DNA of 40,805 bases from Candidatus Mediterraneibacter quadrami (GTDB taxonomy: Bacteria; Bacillota; Clostridia; Lachnospirales; Lachnospiraceae): the NCBI GenBank assembly GCA_019120575.1, contig DWUU01000038.1:1-40805 (forward strand). Direction: 5' to 3'. Position 1 is the first letter of the stretch. Each line of letters starts with the position of its first letter. The position numbers and the translations under genes are program-made. The notes under the pieces were generated by a model. That model saw only the letters and a list, made by a program, of their open reading frames with translations. It was not told the DNA's origin and ran no database searches. Of the stretch, positions 8,052-16,170 are shown piece after piece.

Positions 8052-8480
8052 ATGTCAATAGCGGTTTACTTGAGAAAAGAATATTTCCGGGCTGTGACGC
8101 TTCCGGACAAGAGCGCCCATATCCTGGAGTTTCAGTACCGTCCCCAGACGGTGGATGTTTTTGAAAAAGGATATCAGATCTTTCACATGGAATATCTGCT
8201 GGAGAGCAAGACGAAGGCTGTGATCATGGAGTTTTATCTCAACGGGTTTACGCTCCGGGGCAAAGGATACGGAACTGTGTGTATGAACGAGATCGCGGAC
8301 CAGCTCGGGAAAAAGGGCGTTACGCTGATTATCGCGCCGATGGGATATGAACTGGCGCCGCTCGGATATACGGGGCCGGATCAGTACCATGACCTTCTTG
8401 CCGGATTCTATAAAAAGGCCGGGTTCACGGTCAGCGGGGACGGGGATCTGGCGATGAAGATCATTGAGCCGGAAGCATAA
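8052..8480 (+). CDS. GNAT-like acetyltransferase-fold protein
   Basis: A protein of 142 residues. The segment LRGKGYGTVCMNEIADQLGKKG resembles the acetyl-CoA-binding R-x-x-G-x-G/A motif and following helix. LLAGFYKKAGFTVSGDGDLAM matches the C-terminal beta-bulge region of GNAT enzymes (FYKKAGF). The N-terminal third is not recognisable. GGAGG lies before the ATG at good spacing. It probably shares a transcript with the SseB-like gene. The acyl acceptor cannot be guessed, and the match rests on motifs alone, so a degenerate non-catalytic member is possible. Confidence 0.6.
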   Translation: MSIAVYLRKEYFRAVTLPDKSAHILEFQYRPQTVDVFEKGYQIFHMEYLLESKTKAVIMEFYLNGFTLRGKGYGTVCMNEIADQLGKKGVTLIIAPMGYELAPLGYTGPDQYHDLLAGFYKKAGFTVSGDGDLAMKIIEPEA

Positions 8481-8569
8481 TATTGTTATACGGATCGGTG
8501 TACAGCATTTTGCAGAAGGGCTGTATGCCGATTTTACATTGACGGAAGAAAGCAGCAGGGAGGCAGATT

Positions 8570-9271
8570 ATGTACAAGATCCTGATCGTGGAAGACGACC
8601 TGGCAATGGCGCAGGCGATACAGAAAGAAATGAAGATGTGGGGGAATGAGGCGGAGTATGTGCGGGATTTCCAGAACGTGCTCACCGTCTTTACGGACTA
8701 TGATCCACATCTGGTCCTGATGGATATCACGCTGCCCTTTTATAACGGATATCACTGGTGCAGCGAGATCCGTAAGATTTCCGGCGTGCCGGTCATGTTT
8801 ATCTCCTCGGCGGCCGACAATATGAATATCATCATGGCGGTCAATATGGGCGGCGATGATTTTGTGGCAAAGCCCTTTGACCTGAGCGTCCTGACGGCGA
8901 AGGTGCAGGCGCTGCTCAGACGGACCTATGATCTGGCCGGGAAGATCCCGGTGCTGGAGCACCGCGGCGCGATCCTGAACCTGTATGATACGACGCTCAC
9001 CTATGAGGGAAAGAAGCTTGATCTGACGAAAAATGAGTTCCGCATCCTGCAGACGCTGATGGAGAATAAAGGGCGTCTGGTCAGTCGTGATACGCTGATG
9101 ACAAAGCTGTGGGAGACGGACGACTATATTGAGGAAAATACACTGACGGTCAATATCGCCCGGCTCCGGAAGAAACTTGACAAAGCGGGGCTTACGGATT
9201 TTATCACTACGAAGGTGGGGGAAGGATACCTGATCCCGCAGGCGCAGGATCCGGTGAAAACGGATGCCTGA
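8570..9271 (+). CDS. OmpR-family response regulator of a Bce-type two-component system
   Basis: A DNA-binding response regulator of 233 residues. The receiver domain (1-115) has acidic residues Glu8/Asp9/Asp10, the phospho-acceptor Asp52 (LVLMDITLP) and Lys101 (VAKPFD). The C-terminal winged helix (about 128-225) shows LTKNEFRILQTLMENKGRLVSRDTLMTKLW and TVNIARLRKKL, as in the OmpR/PhoB type. AGGGAGG precedes the ATG. It is followed 44 bases later by a short histidine kinase without a sensor domain and then a BceAB-type transporter, the standard antimicrobial-peptide sensing and resistance arrangement. Its likely target is the palindrome at 10319-10336 in front of the transporter genes. Confidence 0.92.
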   Translation: MYKILIVEDDLAMAQAIQKEMKMWGNEAEYVRDFQNVLTVFTDYDPHLVLMDITLPFYNGYHWCSEIRKISGVPVMFISSAADNMNIIMAVNMGGDDFVAKPFDLSVLTAKVQALLRRTYDLAGKIPVLEHRGAILNLYDTTLTYEGKKLDLTKNEFRILQTLMENKGRLVSRDTLMTKLWETDDYIEENTLTVNIARLRKKLDKAGLTDFITTKVGEGYLIPQAQDPVKTDA

Positions 9272-9315
9272 GCAATGGACGGGAGAACCAATGACGGGAA
9301 AGGAGACTGGGGAAC

Positions 9316-10308
9316 ATGCGCGATGTATTACGATATCTGGCTGACTGCCGGTATATCTGGCTGTGGGGGCTCTTAAGCGGCATTGCCTATGCGGCTGTGT
9401 TCGGACTGTACGGCATCCGCTGGGAGGCGATCTGGTATCCGCTGCTGCTGGCGGCGGCTTTCGGCCTGTTTTTCCAGGCTCTCGGATTCCTTCGTTACAG
9501 AAAGAATCACCGTGAGCTTGAGCGGCTGGACCCGGCGGATGGGCCGTGTGCGGATTATCTGCCCCGGGCCGGCAGCCTGGCTGAACGGGACTATCAGGAA
9601 CTGGTGCGAAAAGAGGAGGGGGCGAACCGCCTGCAGAAGGAAAAATGGGACGCCGCCCGCCGGGATATGAATGATTATTATGCGGCCTGGGTCCACCAGA
9701 TCAAGGCGCCGATCGCGGTGATGAAGATCCTGCTCCAGCAGCAGGATACCCGGGAAAACCGGGAGCTTTCGGCGGAACTCTTCCGCGTCGAGCAGTATGC
9801 GGAGATGGCACTCTCCTATATCCGGCTCGGCGAAGGGGCGTCGGATCTGGTGATCCGGGAATGTGATCTGGATGAGATCATCCGGAAGACGGTGCGCAAA
9901 TATGCGGGGCAGTTCATCCGCCGGAAGATCCGCCTCGTATATGACGGAACGTACATGAAAGCGCTGACGGATGAGAAGTGGCTGTCTTTTATCCTTGAAC
10001 AGCTGTTGTCCAACGCGGTGAAATATACGCCGGAAGGCGGAACGGTTACGATCGCGGCGGACCGGTACCGGCGGATCAGCGTGACGGATACGGGGATCGG
10101 GATCGCGCCGGAGGATCTGCCCCGGATCTTTGAGAAAGGATACACCGGATACAACGGACGGCTGGATAAGAAGTCCACAGGGATCGGCCTGTATCTGTGC
10201 CGGCAGGCGGCGGACCGGCTGGGGCACCGGCTTACGGCGGCTTCGGAGCCGGGGCGGGGCAGCAGGTTTACCGTGGATCTGGAAAATTATCCGCTGCAGG
10301 TCGAATAA
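9316..10308 (+). CDS. Intramembrane-sensing histidine kinase, BceS type
   Basis: A sensor kinase of 330 residues. Two membrane helices (about 13-33 and 39-58) are separated by only a few residues, so there is no extracellular sensor. Such kinases take their signal from the partner BceAB transporter. The phospho-acceptor is His127 in AAWVHQIKAPIAVM. The ATPase domain has the N box (LEQLLSNAVKYTPEGG), G1 (DTGIGI), F box (PRIFEKGYTG) and G2 (STGIGLYLC). AGGAG lies 10 bases before the ATG. It probably phosphorylates the response regulator just upstream. All catalytic boxes are intact. Confidence 0.92.
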   Translation: MRDVLRYLADCRYIWLWGLLSGIAYAAVFGLYGIRWEAIWYPLLLAAAFGLFFQALGFLRYRKNHRELERLDPADGPCADYLPRAGSLAERDYQELVRKEEGANRLQKEKWDAARRDMNDYYAAWVHQIKAPIAVMKILLQQQDTRENRELSAELFRVEQYAEMALSYIRLGEGASDLVIRECDLDEIIRKTVRKYAGQFIRRKIRLVYDGTYMKALTDEKWLSFILEQLLSNAVKYTPEGGTVTIAADRYRRISVTDTGIGIAPEDLPRIFEKGYTGYNGRLDKKSTGIGLYLCRQAADRLGHRLTAASEPGRGSRFTVDLENYPLQVE

Positions 10309-10318
10309 GAGGGTTGCG

Positions 10319-10336
10319 TGTGACAATTGTGTCACA
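10319..10336. promoter_or_regulatory. Palindromic operator before the BceAB-type genes
   Basis: TGTGACA, ATTG, TGTCACA: perfect 7-bp arms with a 4-bp spacer. As I remember it, Bce-type response regulators bind TnACA-N4-TGTnA sites, and this has the same layout and spacing. It lies in the 119-bp gap between the kinase and the transporter ATPase, upstream of a TATACT -10 candidate (10390-10395) that lacks a good -35, as expected for an activated promoter. Confidence 0.65.
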
Positions 10337-10344
10337 TGATACGG

Positions 10345-10379
10345 CCGGAATGTCACAGGATTCGATGTCGGCATTCCGG
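10345..10379. repeat. 8-bp inverted repeat between operator and -10 of the BceAB-type promoter
   Basis: CCGGAATG (10345-10352) and CATTCCGG (10372-10379) are exact complements with a 19-base gap that contains a further TGTCAC (10351-10356). It has no T tract, so it is not a terminator. It may be a second regulator site. Confidence 0.4.
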
Positions 10380-10427
10380 TCATTTTCTGTATACTGGGTT
10401 CAGAAATGATGAAGGAGGTCAGTTTTT

Positions 10428-11192
10428 ATGACTGTTTTGGAAGTAAAGAATCTGAAGAAGATCTATCGTCCGCGGTTTGGCGGGACTCAGGTGCAGGCGC
10501 TCTCCTGCGTGAATTTTTCCGTGGAAGAGGGCGAATACGTGGCGATCATGGGGGAAAGCGGAAGCGGCAAGACCACGCTTCTCAATCTTCTGGCGGCGCT
10601 GGATAAGCCGACGGAGGGCGAAGTGTATCTGAAAGGGAAGCCGCTCTCGTCTGTAAAGGATAAGAATATCTCGCAGTTCCGCCGGGACAATCTCGGGTTC
10701 GTGTTCCAGGAATTCAATCTTCTGGATACGTTTAACATCCGGGACAACATTCTCCTTCCGCTGGTTCTGAAAGGGGAAAACTATAAAACCATGATGCAGA
10801 AGCTGATGCCGGTGGCGAAGGAACTGGGGATCGCAGCGCTTCTGGAGAAATATCCCTACGAAGTATCCGGCGGCCAGAAGCAGCGGGCGGCGGTGGCCCG
10901 GGCGATCATCACGGCCCCGGACCTTCTGCTGGCGGATGAGCCAACAGGGGCGCTGGATTCGAAGTCCACGGACGAACTTCTGGCACTGTTTTCGCGGATC
11001 AATGAAAAAGGGCAGACGATCCTGATGGTGACCCATTCGGTAAAGGCGGCCAGCCGGGCCGGACGCGTGCTCTTCATCCGGGACGGCGAGGTGTACCATC
11101 AGCTGTACCGGGGCGGCCTTACGGATGAACAGTTCTACCAGAAAATATCGGATACGCTGACGATCCTTGCGACAGGCGGTGACAGACGATGA
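10428..11192 (+). CDS. BceA-type ABC transporter ATP-binding protein
   Basis: An ATPase of 254 residues from the MacB/LolD/BceA branch, which powers FtsX-type permeases that release antimicrobial peptides from their lipid targets. The motifs are Walker A GESGSGKTT (42-50), a Q loop in FVFQEFNLLD, signature VSGGQKQR, Walker B LLLADEPTGALD and a switch His in MVTHS. The tail (RGGLTDEQFYQKISDTLTIL) resembles the BceA C-terminal extension. A strong GAAGGAGG precedes the ATG. Its stop overlaps the permease start (ATGA), so the two are coupled. With the upstream kinase and regulator it forms a complete detoxification module; bacitracin-like or lantibiotic substrates are typical, but the actual one cannot be read from sequence. 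Confidence 0.93.
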   Translation: MTVLEVKNLKKIYRPRFGGTQVQALSCVNFSVEEGEYVAIMGESGSGKTTLLNLLAALDKPTEGEVYLKGKPLSSVKDKNISQFRRDNLGFVFQEFNLLDTFNIRDNILLPLVLKGENYKTMMQKLMPVAKELGIAALLEKYPYEVSGGQKQRAAVARAIITAPDLLLADEPTGALDSKSTDELLALFSRINEKGQTILMVTHSVKAASRAGRVLFIRDGEVYHQLYRGGLTDEQFYQKISDTLTILATGGDRR

Positions 11193-13261
11193 GGGGCGGA
11201 TTCTATATCAAACTGGCGAAAGACGGGATCGTCAAGAACCGGAAGCTGTATTTCCCGTATATCCTGACCTGCATCTGTATGACCATGATGTACTACATCC
11301 TGTATTATCTGGGATTCTGCGCCGATTTTACGAAAGTGCGGGGCGGCGAGATGCTTCAGGCTCTGCTGAGCCTGGGCGTGTGGGTGATCGCCATATTTTC
11401 CCTGATCTTCCTGTATTATACGAATTCATTTCTGATCCGCAGGCGGCAGAAAGAATTCGGACTTTACAATATCCTGGGCATGGGCAAGCGCAACCTGGTG
11501 CGGATCCTCGCCTGGGAAAATGTCCTGACGGCCCTCGTCTCGGTCATCGCCGGCGTCGGGCTCGGCATGCTTTTCTCCAGGCTTGCGGAACTGGCGGCGG
11601 TGCGGATCCTGGGCGGGAATATCGGATTCGGCTTTCGGGTAAGCGCAAGGCCGGTCCTTGCAACGGCGGGGCTGTTTATCGGGATCTTTATCCTGATCAT
11701 GATGCGGATGCTCGTCGCGATCTTCCGGCTCCGTCCGGTGGAACTTTTGAAAAGCGAAAATGTGGGCGAGAAACCGCCGCGGGCCAACTGGGTGTTGGCG
11801 GTCCTTGGAGCCCTCATCCTGGCTGCCGCCTATTATCTGGCGGTCATGGTGATTGATCCGATGTCGGCGCTCGTTCTCTTTTTCTTTGCGGTGGTCATGG
11901 TGATCATTGCAACGTATTTCCTCTTTATTGCCGGATCGGTGGCGCTCTGCCGGCTGCTGCAGAAGCGGAAAGGGTATTATTATAAGACGAAGCATTTTGT
12001 ATCCCTGTCATCTCTTGTGTACCGGATGAAGCGGAACGGGGCCGGACTTGCGTCCATCTGCATTCTGTCCACCATGGTGCTGGTTACCGTGTCGTCGACC
12101 GTGTGCATGTATGCCCAGACGAAAGACGCGGTGGAGAGAAGATTCCCGCATGATATCTGTATGGAGTTTGTCTCGGACGATTACGGGGAGACGCAGAGCT
12201 ACCGGGACCTGACGGAAGAAGTGCTGGCAGAGTACGGGGAGACGGCGGAGAATGTGGCGGACTTTCATTTCTATGAGACCGCAGGATTTGCGCTGGGAGA
12301 TCAGTTCCGGCTGGATCAGCCGCCTGCCAGCGTGGGCGTTGGTGAAGTGGAGTCCCTGCGCGGCATCTACATGATCACGCTGGAGGATTACAACGCCTTA
12401 AGCGGCGCCGGGGCGGAACTGGCGGATGATGAGATTCTTCTGTATCCATATAAAACGGAGTACCATGAAGACAGCCTGACGATCGACGGCTGCGGCACCT
12501 GGAACGTGCGGCTTATGGACCGTCAGCCGTTCAATATGGGGATGGCCCAGGCGAATATTATGGGATCGTGGTTTATCGTGGCGCCGGATATGGCGGTGAT
12601 CCGTCAGATCAATGATTACAGGAATGCACTGAATGCGTCTCTGGATCCGTCGGAAAGCCTGGTCACGACGTACATCCGGGAAAGCTATGGGGTTGACCTT
12701 TCCTGCGATGAGGAGAAGCAGGCAGAGATCTACCGGACGATCGTGGAACGCATGTCGCAACTGACCGGACAGGAAAATCCGGAGATGGATTATCCGAACT
12801 ATACCCTGGATTCAAAAGCAGAAGGGCGGGCGGACATCCTCGCTCTGAACGGGGGCCTGTTCTTCCTGGGCGTGATGCTCGGGGCCGTCTTCCTTTTCGG
12901 CACGGTGCTCATTATGTACTATAAGCAGATCTCGGAAGGATACGAGGATCAGGACCGGTTCGACATCCTGATGAAGGTGGGGATGAGCCGGAAGGAAGTG
13001 AAGCAGAGCATCAATTCCCAGGTGCTGACGGTATTTTTCCTGCCGCTTATCGCGGCGGGCGTCCATCTGGCATTCGCGTTCCCGCTGATCTCCCAGATCC
13101 TGATGCTGCTTTCGGCTACGGAGGAGAAGCTGCTGATCCTGGTGACGGTATGCTGTTATCTCGTGTTCGCGCTCTTTTATGTGGCTGTGTATGTGATCAC
13201 TTCCAGGAGCTACTACACTATCGTCAGCGGGAAAAACGCGTCGTCCGGCAGGAAAGAGTAA
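11189..13261 (+). CDS. BceB-type FtsX permease
   Basis: A membrane protein of 690 residues, a little longer than the usual 620-670. It has the BceB pattern: one N-terminal helix, three helices of an FtsX domain (about 50-180, including RRRQKEFGLYNILGMGKRNL), two central pairs, a large extracellular domain of about 200 residues (about 310-540, beginning CMYAQTKDAVERRF), and a C-terminal FtsX domain (about 548-680, with QDRFDILMKVGMSRKEVKQSINSQ). The extracellular domain is thought to bind peptide-lipid complexes and to pass the signal to the kinase. The four-base overlap with the ATPase gene supports a fixed complex. Confidence 0.92.
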   Translation: MRGGFYIKLAKDGIVKNRKLYFPYILTCICMTMMYYILYYLGFCADFTKVRGGEMLQALLSLGVWVIAIFSLIFLYYTNSFLIRRRQKEFGLYNILGMGKRNLVRILAWENVLTALVSVIAGVGLGMLFSRLAELAAVRILGGNIGFGFRVSARPVLATAGLFIGIFILIMMRMLVAIFRLRPVELLKSENVGEKPPRANWVLAVLGALILAAAYYLAVMVIDPMSALVLFFFAVVMVIIATYFLFIAGSVALCRLLQKRKGYYYKTKHFVSLSSLVYRMKRNGAGLASICILSTMVLVTVSSTVCMYAQTKDAVERRFPHDICMEFVSDDYGETQSYRDLTEEVLAEYGETAENVADFHFYETAGFALGDQFRLDQPPASVGVGEVESLRGIYMITLEDYNALSGAGAELADDEILLYPYKTEYHEDSLTIDGCGTWNVRLMDRQPFNMGMAQANIMGSWFIVAPDMAVIRQINDYRNALNASLDPSESLVTTYIRESYGVDLSCDEEKQAEIYRTIVERMSQLTGQENPEMDYPNYTLDSKAEGRADILALNGGLFFLGVMLGAVFLFGTVLIMYYKQISEGYEDQDRFDILMKVGMSRKEVKQSINSQVLTVFFLPLIAAGVHLAFAFPLISQILMLLSATEEKLLILVTVCCYLVFALFYVAVYVITSRSYYTIVSGKNASSGRKE

Positions 13262-13328
13262 AATAATCAGAAAATACAGAAAAGATTGAATAATTAATAA
13301 AAATTTCTGCCAAAAACTCTGCGGATGA

Positions 13329-13348
13329 TGGTATAATCAAACTATAAT
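13329..13348 (+). promoter_or_regulatory. Extended -10 promoter of the first cytidylate-kinase-like gene
   Basis: TGgTATAAT (13329-13337) is a perfect extended -10 element. A second TATAAT follows at 13343-13348. No good -35 element is seen, which an extended -10 can tolerate. The start codon is 33 bases further on. Confidence 0.55.
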
Positions 13349-13379
13349 TACAGCGACCCGCAGGGAGGAGTGACACATT

Positions 13380-14015
13380 ATGATGCAACATACGATCATT
13401 ACTATCGGCAGACAGTTCGGAAGCGGCGGACATGAGGTCGGCAACCGTCTGGCGGAACGGCTTGACATCCCGCTTTACGATCACAATCTGATCCATATGG
13501 CGGCGCAGGAACTCCGGATCAGCAATGAGGATGCGACGAAGGTGGATGAGACGATCCTGGGCAGATTCCTGTCCGCGTATGCGGCCAGCAGCATCGAGTA
13601 CCGGGTGTTCATGAACAGTGATGAGTCCGGCCAGACCCTTACGGACCGGGTGTTTGACAGGCAGTGCGCGATCATCCGCAAGCTGGCGGAGGAAGGTCCG
13701 GGGATCTTCGTCGGGCGGTGCGCGGACTATGTGCTGGGCGATTACACGAACTGCATCAATACATTTATCTATGCGTATAAAGACGACCGCATCCGCCGGA
13801 TCATGAAGCTTTATAAGCTGGATGAGAAACAGGCGGCGGACAAGGTGAAGAAGACCGACCGTGAGAGAAAAAATTATTATGAGGCGCGGACCAAAAGGAC
13901 ATGGGGCAGCATTGAAGACAATGCGATGATGTTCAATACAAGCCTTCTCGGGATTGACGGGGCAGTGGACGCGCTGGAGGCAATTTATAAAAAATGGGAG
14001 GAGCGGGGGGCTTAA
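13380..14015 (+). CDS. Cytidylate-kinase-like family protein (first of two)
   Basis: A P-loop nucleotide-kinase-fold protein of 211 residues. The N-terminus IITIGRQFGSGGHEVGNRLAERL is the diverged P-loop of the cytidylate-kinase-like family, with His where many members have Lys or Arg. GIFVGRCADYVLGD is the second conserved block. KTDRERKNYYEARTKRTWG is the lid-like arginine-rich region that grips phosphates in nucleoside monophosphate kinases. The substrate of this family is not established to my knowledge. AGGAG lies 9 bases before the ATG. It has its own promoter and terminator and precedes livHMGF, while a paralog closes that operon, so a link to that transporter is possible. Confidence 0.85.
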   Translation: MMQHTIITIGRQFGSGGHEVGNRLAERLDIPLYDHNLIHMAAQELRISNEDATKVDETILGRFLSAYAASSIEYRVFMNSDESGQTLTDRVFDRQCAIIRKLAEEGPGIFVGRCADYVLGDYTNCINTFIYAYKDDRIRRIMKLYKLDEKQAADKVKKTDRERKNYYEARTKRTWGSIEDNAMMFNTSLLGIDGAVDALEAIYKKWEERGA

Positions 14016-14032
14016 AAGCGCTACCCGCTCCT
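13999..14032 (+). terminator. GC-rich hairpin over the stop codon of the cytidylate-kinase-like gene
   Basis: AGGAGCGGG (13999-14007) pairs with CCCGCTCCT (14024-14032), with the TAA stop in the 16-base loop. No T tract follows, so it is more likely a pause or mRNA 3'-end stabiliser than a terminator by itself. Confidence 0.35.
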
Positions 14033-14060
14033 GGGTTTCCGGCAGCTTCCGGACAGACAG

Positions 14061-14113
14061 AAAACGGGTACATTCGGGAATGTGATAAAAAAACCGAGTG
14101 TACTCGTTTTTTA
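14061..14113 (+). terminator. Terminator between the kinase-like gene and livH, with two alternative stems
   Basis: AAAACGGGTACA (14061-14072) can pair with TGTACTCGTTTT (14099-14110, one G-U) and run into a T tract. Alternatively the local CGAG-TGTA-CTCG stem (14095-14106), extended by the A and T tracts around it, gives a classic short terminator. Either form ends in TTTTTT just upstream of the livH promoter. Confidence 0.65.
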
Positions 14114-14115
14114 TA

Positions 14116-14145
14116 TTGATAACTGTTCACAGAGTATGGTATAAT
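14116..14145 (+). promoter_or_regulatory. Promoter of the livHMGF operon
   Basis: TTGATA (14116-14121), 18 bp, TATAAT (14140-14145), with TGG directly before the -10 as an extended element. It directly follows the terminator and leaves a leader of about 60 bases. Confidence 0.75.
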
Positions 14146-14211
14146 CAGTTGATATCGGTGTTGGCACACTGAAAACATACGATAAGCATTACGGAATGGA
14201 AGGGAATGGAA

Positions 14212-15093
14212 ATGAGCTTTATATCGTACTTAATTAACGGATTGAGCCTGGGAAGCGTGTATGCGATCATTGCCTTGGGCTATACCATGGTCTACGGTAT
14301 TGCGAAGATGCTGAACTTCGCCCACGGCGACGTCATCATGATCGGCGCCTATATGGCCCTGATCGCCATGTCGCAGGCCGGGCTGTCGCCGGTCATCGCG
14401 GTGCTGATCGCCATCGTGGTCTGTACCGTACTCGGTGTGGTGATCGAGCGGGTGGCATACAAGCCGCTTCGGAACGCGGCGTCCTCGCTGTCGGTTCTGA
14501 TCACGGCCATCGGCGTCAGCTATCTGCTGCAGAACATCGCACTGCTTGTGTTCGGATCGAACGCGCAGACTTTCCCGTCTGTGATCAAATGGACGGGGAT
14601 CACGCTCGCAGGCGGACAGATCAGCATCTCGGGCGTGACCATTGTTACGATCGTGGTCTGTCTGGTCATTATGGCCGTGCTTGTCACGTTCGTGCAGAAA
14701 ACGAAACCGGGACAGGCCATGCGCGCGGTTTCGGAGGATAAGGGCGCGGCCCAGCTGATGGGCATCAATGTAAACGGAACGATCGCGCTGACCTTTGCCA
14801 TCGGTTCGGCGCTGGCAGCCGTGGCGGGCGTGCTTTACTGCTCTGCCTACCCGAGCGTGACGCCGTATACGGGCGCCATGCCCGGCATCAAGGCCTTCGT
14901 GGCGGCCGTGTTCGGAGGAATCGGATCGATCCCGGGCGCGTTTATCGGCGGCCTGCTTCTCGGCGTGATCGAAATATTCGGAAGAGTGTATTCTTCCCAG
15001 CTGGCGGACGCGCTCGTGTTTGCCGTGCTGATCATCGTGCTTCTTGTGAAGCCTACGGGACTTTTGGGTAAGAAGATTCAGGAGAAAGTGTAG
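14212..15093 (+). CDS. livH: Branched-chain amino-acid ABC transporter permease, LivH type
   Basis: One of two membrane subunits of a HAAT-class importer. It has 293 residues with about eight hydrophobic helices. The N-terminal block (LINGLSLGSVYAIIALGYTMVYGIAKMLNFAHGD) is the LivH hallmark. The loop that contacts the ATPase is near MRAVSEDKGAAQLMGIN. The C-terminus has GGIGSIPGAFIGGLLLGVIE. ATG 14212 was preferred over 14206 because GGAAGGG lies 7 bases before it. It is first in a livH-livM-livG-livF operon. No periplasmic-type binding protein gene lies in the window, so this subunit must work with one encoded elsewhere. Confidence 0.94.
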   Translation: MSFISYLINGLSLGSVYAIIALGYTMVYGIAKMLNFAHGDVIMIGAYMALIAMSQAGLSPVIAVLIAIVVCTVLGVVIERVAYKPLRNAASSLSVLITAIGVSYLLQNIALLVFGSNAQTFPSVIKWTGITLAGGQISISGVTIVTIVVCLVIMAVLVTFVQKTKPGQAMRAVSEDKGAAQLMGINVNGTIALTFAIGSALAAVAGVLYCSAYPSVTPYTGAMPGIKAFVAAVFGGIGSIPGAFIGGLLLGVIEIFGRVYSSQLADALVFAVLIIVLLVKPTGLLGKKIQEKV

Positions 15094-15102
15094 GTGGACG
15101 GC

Positions 15103-16170
15103 ATGAAGAAGATGAACGGAATCAATAAAACGACAAAAAACAATCTGATTACTTACGGGATCGTGATCATCGCGTTTGTCATCATGCAGACGCTGATCAG
15201 CACCGGAAGCGTATCCAGCCTGATCGAAGGGATCATGGTGCCGATCTGCATCTATGTGATTATGGCGGTTTCCCTGAACCTGGTGGTCGGCATCCTGGGC
15301 GAGCTGAGTCTGGGACATGCCGGATTCATGTGTGTGGGTGCATTTTCCAGTGCGTTTTTCTCTAAATGCATGAAGGACGTGATCACCGTTGACGGTCTGC
15401 GCTTCTTCCTGGCTATGCTGATCGGCATCGCGGTGGCGGCTGTGTTCGGCATCCTGATCGGGATCCCGGTGCTCCGTCTGAAGGGCGATTACCTGGCCAT
15501 CGTTACACTGGCCTTCGGAGAGATCATCAAGAACCTGGTCAATGTTCTGTTTATCGGAAAGGACTCCAACGGATTCCATTTCTCCCTGAAGGATGTGATG
15601 GCTCTTGACATGGAGTCGGACGGGACGGTCATTGTGAACGGACCGCAGGGAATCACGGGCACGCCCCAGGACTCAACGTTCCTGATCGGATTTATCATGA
15701 TCATGATCAGCCTTTTCGTGATCCTGAACCTGATCAATTCAAGGGACGGACGTGCGATCATGGCGATCCGCGACAACCGGATCGCAGCAGAGTCCATCGG
15801 AATCAATATTACAAAGTACAAGCTGATGGCCTTTACCGTTTCCGCGGCACTGGCGGGAAGCGCAGGCGTTCTGTATGCGCACAACCTGTCCGCGCTGACT
15901 GCGAACACGGATAACTTCGGGTACAACCAGTCCATCATGATCCTGGTATTCGTCGTACTGGGCGGCATGGGAAGCATCCGCGGTTCGGTCATTGCGGCGA
16001 CGGTCCTGACGCTTCTCCCGGAGCTTCTCCGCGGCATGCAGGATTACCGTATGCTGATCTACGCGATCGTCCTTATCGTCATGATGCTCTTTAACTGGGC
16101 GCCGAAAGCGATCGAGTGGAGGGAGCGCCACCTGAGATTTGGCAGAAAGCAGAAGGAGGCTGTGAAATAA
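15103..16170 (+). CDS. livM: Branched-chain amino-acid ABC transporter permease, LivM type
   Basis: Second membrane subunit, of 355 residues, with LivM landmarks: VSLNLVVGILGELSLGHAGFMCVGAF, GIPVLRLKGDYLAIVTLAFGEIIKNL, and the ATPase-contact loop GRAIMAIRDNRIAAESIGINITKYKL. It has an insertion of about 20 residues (DVMALDMESDGTVIVNGPQG), a loop that commonly varies in this family. ATG 15103 is preceded by AGGTGG; a GTG at 15094, directly after the livH stop, is the alternative. The stop overlaps the livG start by one base (TAATG). Confidence 0.94.
   Translation: MKKMNGINKTTKNNLITYGIVIIAFVIMQTLISTGSVSSLIEGIMVPICIYVIMAVSLNLVVGILGELSLGHAGFMCVGAFSSAFFSKCMKDVITVDGLRFFLAMLIGIAVAAVFGILIGIPVLRLKGDYLAIVTLAFGEIIKNLVNVLFIGKDSNGFHFSLKDVMALDMESDGTVIVNGPQGITGTPQDSTFLIGFIMIMISLFVILNLINSRDGRAIMAIRDNRIAAESIGINITKYKLMAFTVSAALAGSAGVLYAHNLSALTANTDNFGYNQSIMILVFVVLGGMGSIRGSVIAATVLTLLPELLRGMQDYRMLIYAIVLIVMMLFNWAPKAIEWRERHLRFGRKQKEAVK

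Noticed and set aside
14230..15579. Open frame of 449 codons opposite livH and livM
   Set aside because: Extremely His/Asp/Arg/Gln-rich, as expected for the reverse complement of membrane-protein codons; no start signal.
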